NCBI GenBank assembly: GCA_018812385.1
Contig: JAHJDU010000257.1
Span: 1 to 10,620, forward strand
Reading direction: 5' to 3'
Length of the DNA stretch: 10,620 nucleotides
From: Pseudomonadota bacterium
GTDB lineage: Bacteria; Desulfobacterota; Desulfobacteria; Desulfobacterales; Desulfobacteraceae
Numbering within the stretch: position 1 is the first letter of the stretch; the number at the start of each line of letters is the position of its first letter. Below are positions 1-7,409 of this stretch, piece after piece. The notes under the pieces are model-generated. The model searched no databases. It was not told the origin of the DNA and saw only the letters and a program-made list of their open reading frames with translations. Made by a program: the position numbers and the translations under genes.

Positions 1-238
1 CCAATAAATTTATTGGACAGGCTCTTTTCAGCCGCTAAAACAACAGACCCCCGTTCCTTGCTCCGCCTTATGGAATCTAACTTTGACAGCAATTTATGCA
101 CCCTCTCAAGGGGTGTTTTGCCTACCGTCAAATACTCAGGCTATTTGCCCATTTCCACATCAATGATTTCAATGGTTGCTTCTAGTATACGTATAAATTC
201 TATATTTTCATTGAATTTGATGATAGGAATGCAATATT
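1..238 (-). pseudogene. Possible eroded or partial minus-strand coding fragment at the left edge; no intact gene
   Basis: No intact gene is visible. On the minus strand one frame is open from 140 to the left edge (46 codons, PEYLTVGKTPLERVHKLLSK and onward). The same frame is also open from 236 to 144 (31 codons, including FNENIEFIRILEATIEIIDV). A single TAG at 141-143 separates them, and a TAA at 237-239 lies upstream. Both stretches have the charged, amphipathic composition of real protein, whereas the opposite plus frame is the Ser/Leu-rich type typical of an antisense shadow. No start codon with a ribosome binding site is seen for the downstream stretch. I do not recognise the family. It could be a pseudogene, or chance openness in a leader. 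The stretch also contains perfect palindromes at 1-16 and 186-195, and must hold the promoter of the gene starting at 239. Confidence 0.25.
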
Positions 239-1321
239 ATGAAAATTCTTTTTCTCGAACCTTTTTTCGGCGGCTCTCATAAAGATTTTGCTCTGGGTTT
301 TAAGGCCCACTCCTGTCACGATGTGACCCTTGTGACGCTTCCGGACAGATTCTGGAAATGGCGGATGAGAGGAGCAGCCCTTTATTTTATCAATCATATC
401 AAAGATTTTTCAGTCTTTGATGCAATTATCGTCACTGATATGTTTGATTTAACAGATTTTATATCTCTTGCAGGCATTGGCCTTCCCCCTGTATTAATGT
501 ATTTTCATGAGAATCAATTGTCCTATCCATTGGCCCCTGATGAAAAAAGAGATTTACACCTGGGTTTCACCAATATTATTTCTGCCTTTGCAGCAGATAA
601 GGTTTTATTTAATTCTAAATTTCATTTTAATGATTTTATGACATCAGCAAGCCGATTGATCAAAAAGATGCCGGATTTCAGGCCAGGTTGGATGATCAAA
701 CAAATCAGGGAAAAAACCCAGGTGGTTTATCCGGGATGCCGATTTGAAACCGGCGTGATTGATTTAAAGGAAAGGGATGTCAAAGCGCCTTTGATCATAT
801 GGAATCACAGGTGGGAATATGATAAAAATCCTGAGTTTTTTTTTGATGCCTTGAGCGCTTTAAAAGAAAAGAATATTTCTTTTTCTCTGGCCCTGCTCGG
901 GGAAAAATATGATATCTTTCCTGATATCTTTAAAAAAGCTAAAGAAAAATTTAAAGAGGAAATACTTGTTTACGGGTATGTTGAATCCCGGAACGAGTAT
1001 GTAAACTGGTTGAAAAAAGGTGCAATTGTCGTAAGCTGTGCCATCCAGGAGAATTTTGGCATTTCCGTTGTCGAGTCAGTCAGATTCGGTTGTATACCAT
1101 TGCTGCCGGACAGGTTGTCTTATCCTGAAATTATACCAGCAGAATTTCATTCCAAGGTTTTATATCAGACAAAACAAGACCTGCTAAAAAAACTTCAAGA
1201 CATGCTCGTAAATTATCAAGACTATTTGCCGCTGCAGAAAAAATTGTCCATAAAGATGGAGCAGTTTTCATGGGAAATCATAGTAAAACTATATGAAAAC
1301 ATTCTGAAAAAATCACTATGA
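239..1321 (+). CDS. DUF3524/GT4 glycosyltransferase, tRNA-queuosine mannosyltransferase (QTMAN/GTDC1) family
   Basis: A 360-residue soluble protein with the N-terminal DUF3524 signature: it opens MKILFLEPFFGGSHKDFALG and continues with LTLP-like and RFWKWRMRGAALYF motifs (about residues 33-52). The C-terminal half is a GT4 nucleotide-sugar domain (from about residue 185, IIWNHRWEYDKNPE). It contains the retaining GT-B E-x7-E motif, E271 to E279 (ENFGISVVE), followed by a Gly-Cys-Ile-Pro-Leu-Leu-Pro segment. In animals this family (GTDC1, renamed QTMAN) adds mannose from GDP-mannose to queuosine in tRNA-Asp; the bacterial role is inferred by homology only. The ATG at 239 fits the family N-terminus and has a weak AGGA at 225-228. 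The gene stands alone, 112 bases before acs, with no queuosine genes beside it. Family assignment is firm; the exact acceptor is not. Confidence 0.82.
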   Translation: MKILFLEPFFGGSHKDFALGFKAHSCHDVTLVTLPDRFWKWRMRGAALYFINHIKDFSVFDAIIVTDMFDLTDFISLAGIGLPPVLMYFHENQLSYPLAPDEKRDLHLGFTNIISAFAADKVLFNSKFHFNDFMTSASRLIKKMPDFRPGWMIKQIREKTQVVYPGCRFETGVIDLKERDVKAPLIIWNHRWEYDKNPEFFFDALSALKEKNISFSLALLGEKYDIFPDIFKKAKEKFKEEILVYGYVESRNEYVNWLKKGAIVVSCAIQENFGISVVESVRFGCIPLLPDRLSYPEIIPAEFHSKVLYQTKQDLLKKLQDMLVNYQDYLPLQKKLSIKMEQFSWEIIVKLYENILKKSL

Positions 1322-1348
1322 ACCTCGTGAATAGATACAATTTTTCTA

Positions 1349-1402
1349 TTGACTTAAATTAAACTTATTAATAAGGGTTAAGGATGACATGAATCTGATT
1401 CA
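1349..1402 (+). promoter_or_regulatory. Leader of acs-prpE with a 13-base dyad
   Basis: The 112-base gap before acs contains a TTGACT at 1349-1354 that resembles a -35 box, followed by an AT-rich stretch (1355-1374) without a well-spaced -10. At 1390-1402 lies a perfect odd palindrome, TGAATC-T-GATTCA, with six-base arms. Its place between the AT-rich stretch and the ribosome binding site would suit a transcription-factor operator. No regulator is identified. Confidence 0.3.
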
Positions 1403-1420
1403 CTAAATAGATATGTTCAA

Positions 1421-1426
1421 AAGGAG
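1421..1426 (+). promoter_or_regulatory. Strong ribosome binding site of acs
   Basis: AAGGAG lies seven bases before the ATG at 1434 and fixes the start of the acetyl-CoA synthetase gene. Confidence 0.75.
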
Positions 1427-1433
1427 ATAATAA

Positions 1434-3464
1434 ATGAGCAGAAAAGATGTTGTTGAAACCACGGAAGCCCAGATTGCAGTACACTGGAAAGAGGAAGATT
1501 ATTATTATCCTTCTACTAAATTCATTGCTCAAGCCAATCTTGCTGACCCGGAAATATTTGAGCGATTCAGCCTGGACAATTTTCCAGATTATTTCACAGA
1601 ATATGCAGAGCTTTTAACCTGGTATAAATATTGGGATGAAGTATTGGATACCAGTGATGCCCCCTGTTATAAATGGTTTAAGGGGGGATTGCTCAATGCC
1701 AGCTACAATTGTATAGACAGACATCTGAAAGATAATAAAAACAAAACGGCCATTCATTTTGTACCTGAGCTTGAAGAAGAAAGAGTTGATCACATTACCT
1801 ATCAGGAACTCTATGTGCGCGTGAATGAATTTGCAGCACTCCTGAGAGATTTTGCAGGACTTAAAAGAGGAGACAGAGTTACCATTCACATGCCCATGTC
1901 TGCTGAGCTTCCCATAACAATGCTGGCCTGTGCAAGGCTCGGGGTCATCCATTCCGTAGTATTCGGCGGTTTTTCCGCCAGTGCCTGTGCAGACAGGATA
2001 GTGGATTCAAACTCCCGGGTCCTGATCACAATGGATGCCTATTACAGGGCAGGCAAATTATTAAACCACAAAGTCAATGCAGATGATGCTGTCAAGATAT
2101 CTTCCAAACAAGGGCAAATTGTTGACAAAGTTCTGGTATGGCAAAGATATCCTGGTAAGTATTCATCGGATACGCCTTTGGTGGGGAAAAGAGATTATTT
2201 GGTAAATGATGAACTTAAAAATTATTTCGGTGCCCGTGTTAAACCCGAAAAAATGTTATCTGAAGATCCACTCTTTTTGATGTATACCAGCGGAACAACG
2301 GGTAAACCCAAAGGATGTCAGCATGGTACAGGAGGATACCTTTCCTATGTTACGGCCATGTCAAAATATATCCAGGACATCCATCCCGAAGATGTATACT
2401 GGTGTATGGCAGATATCGGCTGGATAACGGGTCATTCCTTTATTGTATACGGCCCGCTGGCACTTGGCGCTTCATCCGTGATTTATGAAGGTGTGCCCAC
2501 TTATCCTGATGCCGGACGTTCCTGGAGAATTGCCCAGCAGCTTGATGTGAATATCTTCCATACTGCGCCTACAGCCATCAGAGCCTTAAGAAAGCTTGGA
2601 CCGGATGAGCCTGCAAAATATAATTACCATTTCAAACATATGACCACTGTTGGCGAACCCATTGAACCTGCGGTATGGAAATGGTATGAAGCTGTCGTGG
2701 GTAAGGGAGAAGCGGTTATCGTCGATACATATTGGCAGACAGAAACAGGTGGCTTTCTCTGTAGCACCGTTCCTGGGATCAAACCCATGAAACCGGGCAG
2801 TGCCGGTCCCGGAGTTCCCGGAATTCATCCATTTATTTTAGATGATGAGGGCAAGGAAATCACGGAAGCTGGTATTGCCGGCAATATCTGTATCCAGAAC
2901 CCCTGGCCTGGTATGTTCCAGACCATCTGGGGAGACAGGCAGCGGTTTGTGGATACCTATTTTGCAGATATCTGCAGGGATAGTACAAGCAAGGATTGGA
3001 AAGACTGGCCCTATCTTGCGGGCGATGCCGCCACAATGTCTGAGGACGGATATTTCAGAATCCTGGGAAGAATCGATGATGTTATCAATGTGTCAGGCCA
3101 CAGGCTTGGAACCAAAGAAATTGAGTCTGCTGCCCTTGTTGTTGAAGAGGTTGCAGAAGCGGCTGTTGTGCCGGTTGCCCATGAAATTAAAGGGATAGAG
3201 CCTGATCTTTATATCGCATTAAAGACCGGTGTTGTACCGACTGAAGAACTGGCACAAAAAATATCCGACGCAATATGTGATCAGATCGGTAAAATTGCAA
3301 AACCTAGAAAGGTATGGCTTGTACCGGATATGCCCAAGACCCGTTCCGGCAAAATCATGAGACGGGTTTTAGGGGCCATATCAAACAAGGGTGATGTCGG
3401 TAATGTAATGACGCTGGCGAATCCGGAAGTGGTTGAAGAAATCAGGGCCATGGTTCAAAAATAA
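1434..3464 (+). CDS. acs: Acetyl-CoA synthetase (AMP-forming acetate--CoA ligase)
   Basis: A 676-residue cytoplasmic enzyme of the acyl-adenylate superfamily that converts acetate, ATP and CoA to acetyl-CoA, AMP and PPi. Visible motifs are the ATP-binding loop YTSGTTGKPKG (284-294), GEP (407-409), YWQTETGG (433-440), the GRIDDVINVSGHRLGTKEIE hinge region, and the C-terminal PKTRSGKIMRR, whose K640 matches the catalytic lysine that is reversibly acetylated in Salmonella Acs. The acetate-pocket residues of Salmonella Acs (Val310, Thr311, Val386, Trp414) correspond to I331, T332, V406 and W434, so acetate is the expected substrate. The protein is slightly longer than usual (about 650). Part of the excess is an inserted segment near residues 509-524 (ADICRDSTSKDWKDW). 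It is first in a two-gene operon with prpE, 34 bases downstream. Confidence 0.93.
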   Translation: MSRKDVVETTEAQIAVHWKEEDYYYPSTKFIAQANLADPEIFERFSLDNFPDYFTEYAELLTWYKYWDEVLDTSDAPCYKWFKGGLLNASYNCIDRHLKDNKNKTAIHFVPELEEERVDHITYQELYVRVNEFAALLRDFAGLKRGDRVTIHMPMSAELPITMLACARLGVIHSVVFGGFSASACADRIVDSNSRVLITMDAYYRAGKLLNHKVNADDAVKISSKQGQIVDKVLVWQRYPGKYSSDTPLVGKRDYLVNDELKNYFGARVKPEKMLSEDPLFLMYTSGTTGKPKGCQHGTGGYLSYVTAMSKYIQDIHPEDVYWCMADIGWITGHSFIVYGPLALGASSVIYEGVPTYPDAGRSWRIAQQLDVNIFHTAPTAIRALRKLGPDEPAKYNYHFKHMTTVGEPIEPAVWKWYEAVVGKGEAVIVDTYWQTETGGFLCSTVPGIKPMKPGSAGPGVPGIHPFILDDEGKEITEAGIAGNICIQNPWPGMFQTIWGDRQRFVDTYFADICRDSTSKDWKDWPYLAGDAATMSEDGYFRILGRIDDVINVSGHRLGTKEIESAALVVEEVAEAAVVPVAHEIKGIEPDLYIALKTGVVPTEELAQKISDAICDQIGKIAKPRKVWLVPDMPKTRSGKIMRRVLGAISNKGDVGNVMTLANPEVVEEIRAMVQK

Positions 3465-3498
3465 TCTTTTCAGCCAAGGTATTTTCAGGAGAAAATAA

Positions 3499-5400
3499 AT
3501 GCCCAATCTGTATACAAAAGCTTATGAGCAATCCATAAATGATCCTGACTGTTTCTGGGGAAAGATAGCCCAGGACTGTCACTGGTATAAAAAATGGGAC
3601 AAGGTACTGGATGATTCGAACAAACCTTTTTACAGGTGGTTTACCGGCGGTGAAGTAAATACCTGTTACAATGCCGTTGATCTTCACGTGGATAACGGTA
3701 TGGGTGAACAGGATGCCATTATCTATGACAGCCCCGTAACTGATACCATTCAAAAATATACCTATTTGCAGTTAAAAGACCAGGTTGCAAAATTTGCAGG
3801 AATTCTTGCATCCAAGGGTGTTGGCAAAGGAGATCGGGTTATCATTTATATGCCGATGATTCCCCAGGCAGTCTTTGCAATGCTGGCTTGTGCCAGGATA
3901 GGTGCGGTCCACTCTGTTGTATTTGGCGGATTTGCAGCCAATGAGCTTGCCACCCGTATCAATGATGCCAAACCAAAAGTGATTGTATCGGCTTCCTGCG
4001 GTATTGAAATAAAAAAAGTCATTCAATACAAGCCGCTTCTGGACCAGGCCATTGAACTTTCAGATTACAAACCTGATGCCTGTATCATTTTTCAACGTCC
4101 CCAGGCCAAAGCCAGCATGATTGGGGGGCGGGATTTTGACTGGGAAGAAGCCATGACAACAGCTTTTCCCCATGATTGTGTTCCTGTGAAAGCAACGGAT
4201 CCTTTATACATTCTTTATACTTCCGGTACAACGGGGCAACCCAAAGGAGTTGTAAGGGATAATGGCGGACACATGGTGGCTTTAAAGTGGACCATGGGAG
4301 CCATTTACGGAGTTGATAAAGGTGATGTATACTGGGCAGCCTCTGATATCGGATGGGTCGTAGGCCATTCATATATTGTCTATGGCCCACTTTTAAAGGG
4401 GTGTACAACCATTATTTTTGAAGGTAAACCAGTTGGTACACCGGATGCCTCTGTATTCTGGAGAATCATTTCACAACATAAGGTAAAAACCCTGTTTACC
4501 GCCCCCACTGCATTCAGAGCTATTAAACGGGAGGACTCAAAAGCGCAATTGATGGAAAAATTTGACTTGTCCTGTTTTAACTATCTGTTTCTGGCAGGAG
4601 AAAGACTGGATCCAGATACGTTGTTCTGGGCACAAAACGCCCTCAATGTACCAGTGATTGATCACTGGTGGCAGACAGAGACGGGTTGGGCCATTGCAGC
4701 AAACTGTGTCGGGCTTCACCAATTTGACATAAAACCCGGATCTCCCACAAAACCTGTTCCCGGGTGGAAAATGACTGTTCTGGGTGATGATGGAAACCCG
4801 ATCATTGCGGGAGAAATTGGTGCTATCGTAGCCAAACTGCCCCTGCCTCCTGGTACATTGCCAACGCTCTGGCAGAATGACCAGAGATATGTTGATTCCT
4901 ATCTGAAAGCGTTTCCCGGATACTATGAAACTTCTGATGCAGGTTTTATCGATGAAGACGGCTATGTTTTTGTCATGGCCAGAACAGACGACATTATAAA
5001 TGTTGCCGGCCACAGACTGTCCACGGGTGGCATGGAAGAAGTCATTGCAGAACACCCGGATGTGGCCGAGTGTGCGGTCATGGGAGTTGAGGATCAGCTC
5101 AAAGGCCAGATCCCGTTGGGAATGATGGTTTTAAATGCCGGTGTTATAAGAGACCATGCTGAGGTTGTCAAAGAAGTCATTGCCCTGGTCAGAAACAAGA
5201 TCGGACCGGTTGCAGCGTTTAAAACCGCAATAGTGGTAAAAAGGCTTCCCAAAACAAGATCCGGCAAGATCTTAAGGGGCACCATGCGGTCCATTGCAGA
5301 TAAAAAACGGTACAAAGTCCCTGCAACCATTGATGACTATTCCATCCTGGATGAAATTGAAGAATCCTTAGGGAAAATCGGATATGGCAGCAAGGGATAA
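3499..5400 (+). CDS. prpE: Propionyl-CoA synthetase (propionate--CoA ligase), PrpE/ACSS3 type
   Basis: A 633-residue AMP-forming acyl-CoA synthetase, the usual PrpE length. Motifs: N-terminal ACS domain with FYRWFTGGEVNTCYNAVD (45-62), ATP loop YTSGTTGQPKG (240-250), GWVVGHSYIVYGP, GERLDPDT (367-374), DHWWQTETGW (388-397), ARTDDIINVAGHRLSTGGME, and PKTRSGKIL with catalytic K590. GERLDP and DHWWQTETGW are the PrpE forms of these motifs. Where Acs has the pocket valine (Val386), this protein has A366, which enlarges the pocket and agrees with propionate. The product, propionyl-CoA, would enter the methylmalonyl-CoA route in a propionate-using sulfate reducer (inference). AGGAGA at 3487-3492 is six bases before the ATG. 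It is probably co-transcribed with acs. Confidence 0.91.
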   Translation: MPNLYTKAYEQSINDPDCFWGKIAQDCHWYKKWDKVLDDSNKPFYRWFTGGEVNTCYNAVDLHVDNGMGEQDAIIYDSPVTDTIQKYTYLQLKDQVAKFAGILASKGVGKGDRVIIYMPMIPQAVFAMLACARIGAVHSVVFGGFAANELATRINDAKPKVIVSASCGIEIKKVIQYKPLLDQAIELSDYKPDACIIFQRPQAKASMIGGRDFDWEEAMTTAFPHDCVPVKATDPLYILYTSGTTGQPKGVVRDNGGHMVALKWTMGAIYGVDKGDVYWAASDIGWVVGHSYIVYGPLLKGCTTIIFEGKPVGTPDASVFWRIISQHKVKTLFTAPTAFRAIKREDSKAQLMEKFDLSCFNYLFLAGERLDPDTLFWAQNALNVPVIDHWWQTETGWAIAANCVGLHQFDIKPGSPTKPVPGWKMTVLGDDGNPIIAGEIGAIVAKLPLPPGTLPTLWQNDQRYVDSYLKAFPGYYETSDAGFIDEDGYVFVMARTDDIINVAGHRLSTGGMEEVIAEHPDVAECAVMGVEDQLKGQIPLGMMVLNAGVIRDHAEVVKEVIALVRNKIGPVAAFKTAIVVKRLPKTRSGKILRGTMRSIADKKRYKVPATIDDYSILDEIEESLGKIGYGSKG

Positions 5401-5518
5401 CTTTTAGAAAAAAGTATTAAAAAAATAATTTTTAGATTATTGAAAGGATAAATGAAAAATCTATATGTATCAGTATAAAAATAATCACTGGTATTTATTT
5501 TGTTTTTCATGTATGAAA

Positions 5519-5552
5519 AGAGTGAAGTCAGTCAAAGAGTGAAGTTAGTCAA
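5519..5552 (+). repeat. Tandem 17-base direct repeat in the cstA leader
   Basis: Two adjacent 17-base units, 5519-5535 (AGAGTGAAGTCAGTCAA) and 5536-5552 (AGAGTGAAGTTAGTCAA), differ at one position. Two abutting units spaced about 1.6 helical turns apart in an upstream region suggest a binding site for a regulator, though a recent slippage duplication would look the same. Confidence 0.7.
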
Positions 5553-5565
5553 GGTTTTGAGCTGA

Positions 5566-5593
5566 CAAAAGCACGAACCATCAAATGCTTTTG
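5566..5593 (+). promoter_or_regulatory. Stem-loop in the cstA leader
   Basis: CAAAAGCA (5566-5573) and TGCTTTTG (5586-5593) are exact reverse complements, giving an eight-base stem around a 12-base loop. It lies 44 bases before the cstA ATG. It is not followed by a T-run, so an ordinary terminator is unlikely. It may be an operator dyad or an RNA leader structure. Confidence 0.45.
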
Positions 5594-5636
5594 CCGTGAT
5601 TTATATTAATCTTTATTGAAATAAGGAGACAATTAA

Positions 5637-7352
5637 ATGAGTGCACTAGTAATCATGGTTGTTGCGTTTATAGGTTATATCTTAATGTATAACCTGTATG
5701 GCAAATTCATCGGTCAGAAAATTTTTAAATTATCCCAGACGGCCACGGTACCTTCCGTTGAATTGGAAGATGGTATGGATTATGTTCCCACGAAAAAGGA
5801 AGTGATTTTCGGGCATCATTTTACATCCATTGCCGGAACCGGGCCCATTGTAGGACCCGCCATCGCCATTATCTGGGGATGGGTTCCGGCATTGATATGG
5901 GTATTTTTCGGTAGTATTTTCATGGGGGCGGTTCATGATTTCGGTGCCTTGATTATCTCCATGAGAAACCAGGGAAAATCCATTGCCGACTATACTTCAA
6001 AATATGTCAACGACCGCACCAGGTTTTTCTTTTTTTTAATTGTATTTTTAGAATTATGGATTGTGATCGCCATTTTCGGGTTAATCATTGCCGTGGTCTT
6101 TGCCATGTATCCGGCATCTGTATTCCCGGTCTGGTGTGAGGTTGCCATTGCCCTTTACCTTGGACATGCCATTTATAAACAGGGCAAAAGTATCTTGACC
6201 TGGTCCATTATTGCCGTGGTTTTAATGTATGTCACAGTGTATATCGGTGTTTACTTTCCCATTAAAATGCCGGCTATTGCAGGGATTCCACCGACGGGTG
6301 TATGGACTATTATCCTTTTGATCTATGCATTTATTGCCTCTACTCTTCCTGTAACAACATTGCTCCAGCCCCGTGACTTTATAAACTCCCACCAGTTAAT
6401 GATTATCATGCTTCTATTGGTTCTGGGTGTGGCCCTTTCCGCTTTTGGCGGGAATCTTCACATCGTTGCTCCGGCAATTCAGATGGCACCTGCAAAGGCA
6501 CCCCCAATGTGGCCTTTCCTGTTTATCACTATTGCCTGCGGTGCTATTTCAGGGTTTCATTCCCTGGTATCCTCAGGAACATCTGCCAAACAGGTCAGGT
6601 ATGAAACTGATTCTCTATTTGTAGGTTATGGTTCCATGCTCATGGAAGGGGCTCTTGCCACACTGGTTATAATTGCCGTCTCTGCTGGAATAGGTATGGG
6701 CTATGTGACCAAATCAGGTGAAACCCTGATGGGGGTGGCAGCCTGGACAACCCATTATTCTTCATGGGCCGCCGCCGCCGGCCTTGGCTCTAAAATCTCG
6801 GCTTTTGTGAACGGATCTGCCAACATGATTGCCTCAACTGGATTGCCCAATACTTTTGGGCTGGCTATCATGGGGGTATTTGTAGCATCTTTTGCCGGAA
6901 CAACCCTGGATACGGCAACCCGGATCCAGCGATATATTGTTTCTGAGCTTTTCGGTAGTTTTAAAATAGATTTTCTAACGGGTAAATATGTGGCTACTTT
7001 TATAGCTGTGGCAACTGCTTTGGCACTTGCCTTTGCAACGGGCGCCAGTGGAAACGGTGCGCTAAAACTCTGGCCCCTGTTTGGTGCGGTCAACCAGACC
7101 CTTGCAGGCCTGGCCCTGATCATTATTACCTTGTACCTGAAAACCAAAGGCGGTATGAAATGGTTGGTATCAGGTATCCCAGCCGTATTAATGATGTTTA
7201 TGACCATATGGGCACTTATACTGAATCAGACCTCGTTCGGTGCCAGCAATAATATGATGCTCCAGATAATTAATGGAGTGATCCTTCTCCTTGCTATCTG
7301 GATCACTGTTGAAGGATTCCTGAAATTTATGAGTATGAAATCTGAATCCTGA
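5637..7352 (+). CDS. cstA: Carbon starvation protein CstA-family membrane transporter
   Basis: A 571-residue integral inner-membrane protein with roughly 14-16 hydrophobic stretches and no cleavable signal. The conserved CstA blocks are present: GHHFTSIAGTGPIVGPAIA (59-77), the GAVHDFGALIISMRNQGKS segment (about 98-116), SGFHSLVSSGTSAKQ (305-319) and FAGTTLDTATRIQRY (419-433). E. coli members CstA and BtsT take up peptides or pyruvate, so a small carboxylate or peptide is the likely substrate; the sequence alone does not decide which. At 571 residues it is of the short type, about 130 shorter than E. coli CstA. The DUF466 partner (YbdD/YjiX) that follows the E. coli genes is absent. Instead three small-to-medium genes ending in an ArsA-like ATPase follow on the same strand. 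Confidence 0.93.
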   Translation: MSALVIMVVAFIGYILMYNLYGKFIGQKIFKLSQTATVPSVELEDGMDYVPTKKEVIFGHHFTSIAGTGPIVGPAIAIIWGWVPALIWVFFGSIFMGAVHDFGALIISMRNQGKSIADYTSKYVNDRTRFFFFLIVFLELWIVIAIFGLIIAVVFAMYPASVFPVWCEVAIALYLGHAIYKQGKSILTWSIIAVVLMYVTVYIGVYFPIKMPAIAGIPPTGVWTIILLIYAFIASTLPVTTLLQPRDFINSHQLMIIMLLLVLGVALSAFGGNLHIVAPAIQMAPAKAPPMWPFLFITIACGAISGFHSLVSSGTSAKQVRYETDSLFVGYGSMLMEGALATLVIIAVSAGIGMGYVTKSGETLMGVAAWTTHYSSWAAAAGLGSKISAFVNGSANMIASTGLPNTFGLAIMGVFVASFAGTTLDTATRIQRYIVSELFGSFKIDFLTGKYVATFIAVATALALAFATGASGNGALKLWPLFGAVNQTLAGLALIIITLYLKTKGGMKWLVSGIPAVLMMFMTIWALILNQTSFGASNNMMLQIINGVILLLAIWITVEGFLKFMSMKSES

Positions 7353-7362
7353 TGATAAATAG

Positions 7363-7397
7363 TATGATCCGGGAGAAAAGATTTCTCCTGGATCATA
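7363..7397 (+). promoter_or_regulatory. Long hairpin between cstA and the membrane-protein gene
   Basis: The left arm (7363-7378) pairs with the right arm (7382-7397) over 16 positions, with one G-T wobble and a three-base AGA loop. It begins 11 bases after the cstA stop and ends 13 bases before the next start. No T-run follows the stem, so a full intrinsic terminator is doubtful. It could be a partial terminator, or a 3'-end stabiliser or processing site that lowers expression of the downstream genes relative to cstA. Confidence 0.6.
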
Positions 7398-7409
7398 TGA
7401 TTATTTAAA

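Larger units (their letters stand above)
5401..5636 (+). promoter_or_regulatory. Leader region of the cstA cluster
   Basis: These 236 AT-rich bases have no normal gene. They hold a tandem repeat (5519-5552), a stem-loop (5566-5593) and an AAGGAG ribosome binding site (5623-5628) eight bases before the cstA start. A sequence resembling a sigma-54 element (TGG at 5489-5491, then TTG at 5500-5502, with GG and the last G ten bases apart) has T in place of the conserved C, so it is weak. A TTGAAA at 5440-5445 with TATATG at 5462-5467 (16-base spacer) is an alternative weak sigma-70 candidate. There is no convincing terminator after prpE, so readthrough from acs-prpE is possible. Confidence 0.4.

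Noticed and set aside
13..282. Plus-strand 89-codon open frame starting at TTG
   Set aside because: It overlaps the well-supported gene at 239, has no ribosome binding site, and is Ser/Leu-rich like an antisense shadow of the minus-strand frame.
4537..5055. 172-codon minus-strand frame within prpE
   Set aside because: It lies wholly inside a strongly conserved enzyme gene and its translation has no recognisable domain.
5410..5440. AT-only inverted repeat after prpE as an intrinsic terminator
   Set aside because: The pairing is only A-T and short, so it would not form a stable hairpin.
6755..7207. 150-codon minus-strand frame within cstA
   Set aside because: An antisense shadow of the CstA coding sequence, with no independent support.
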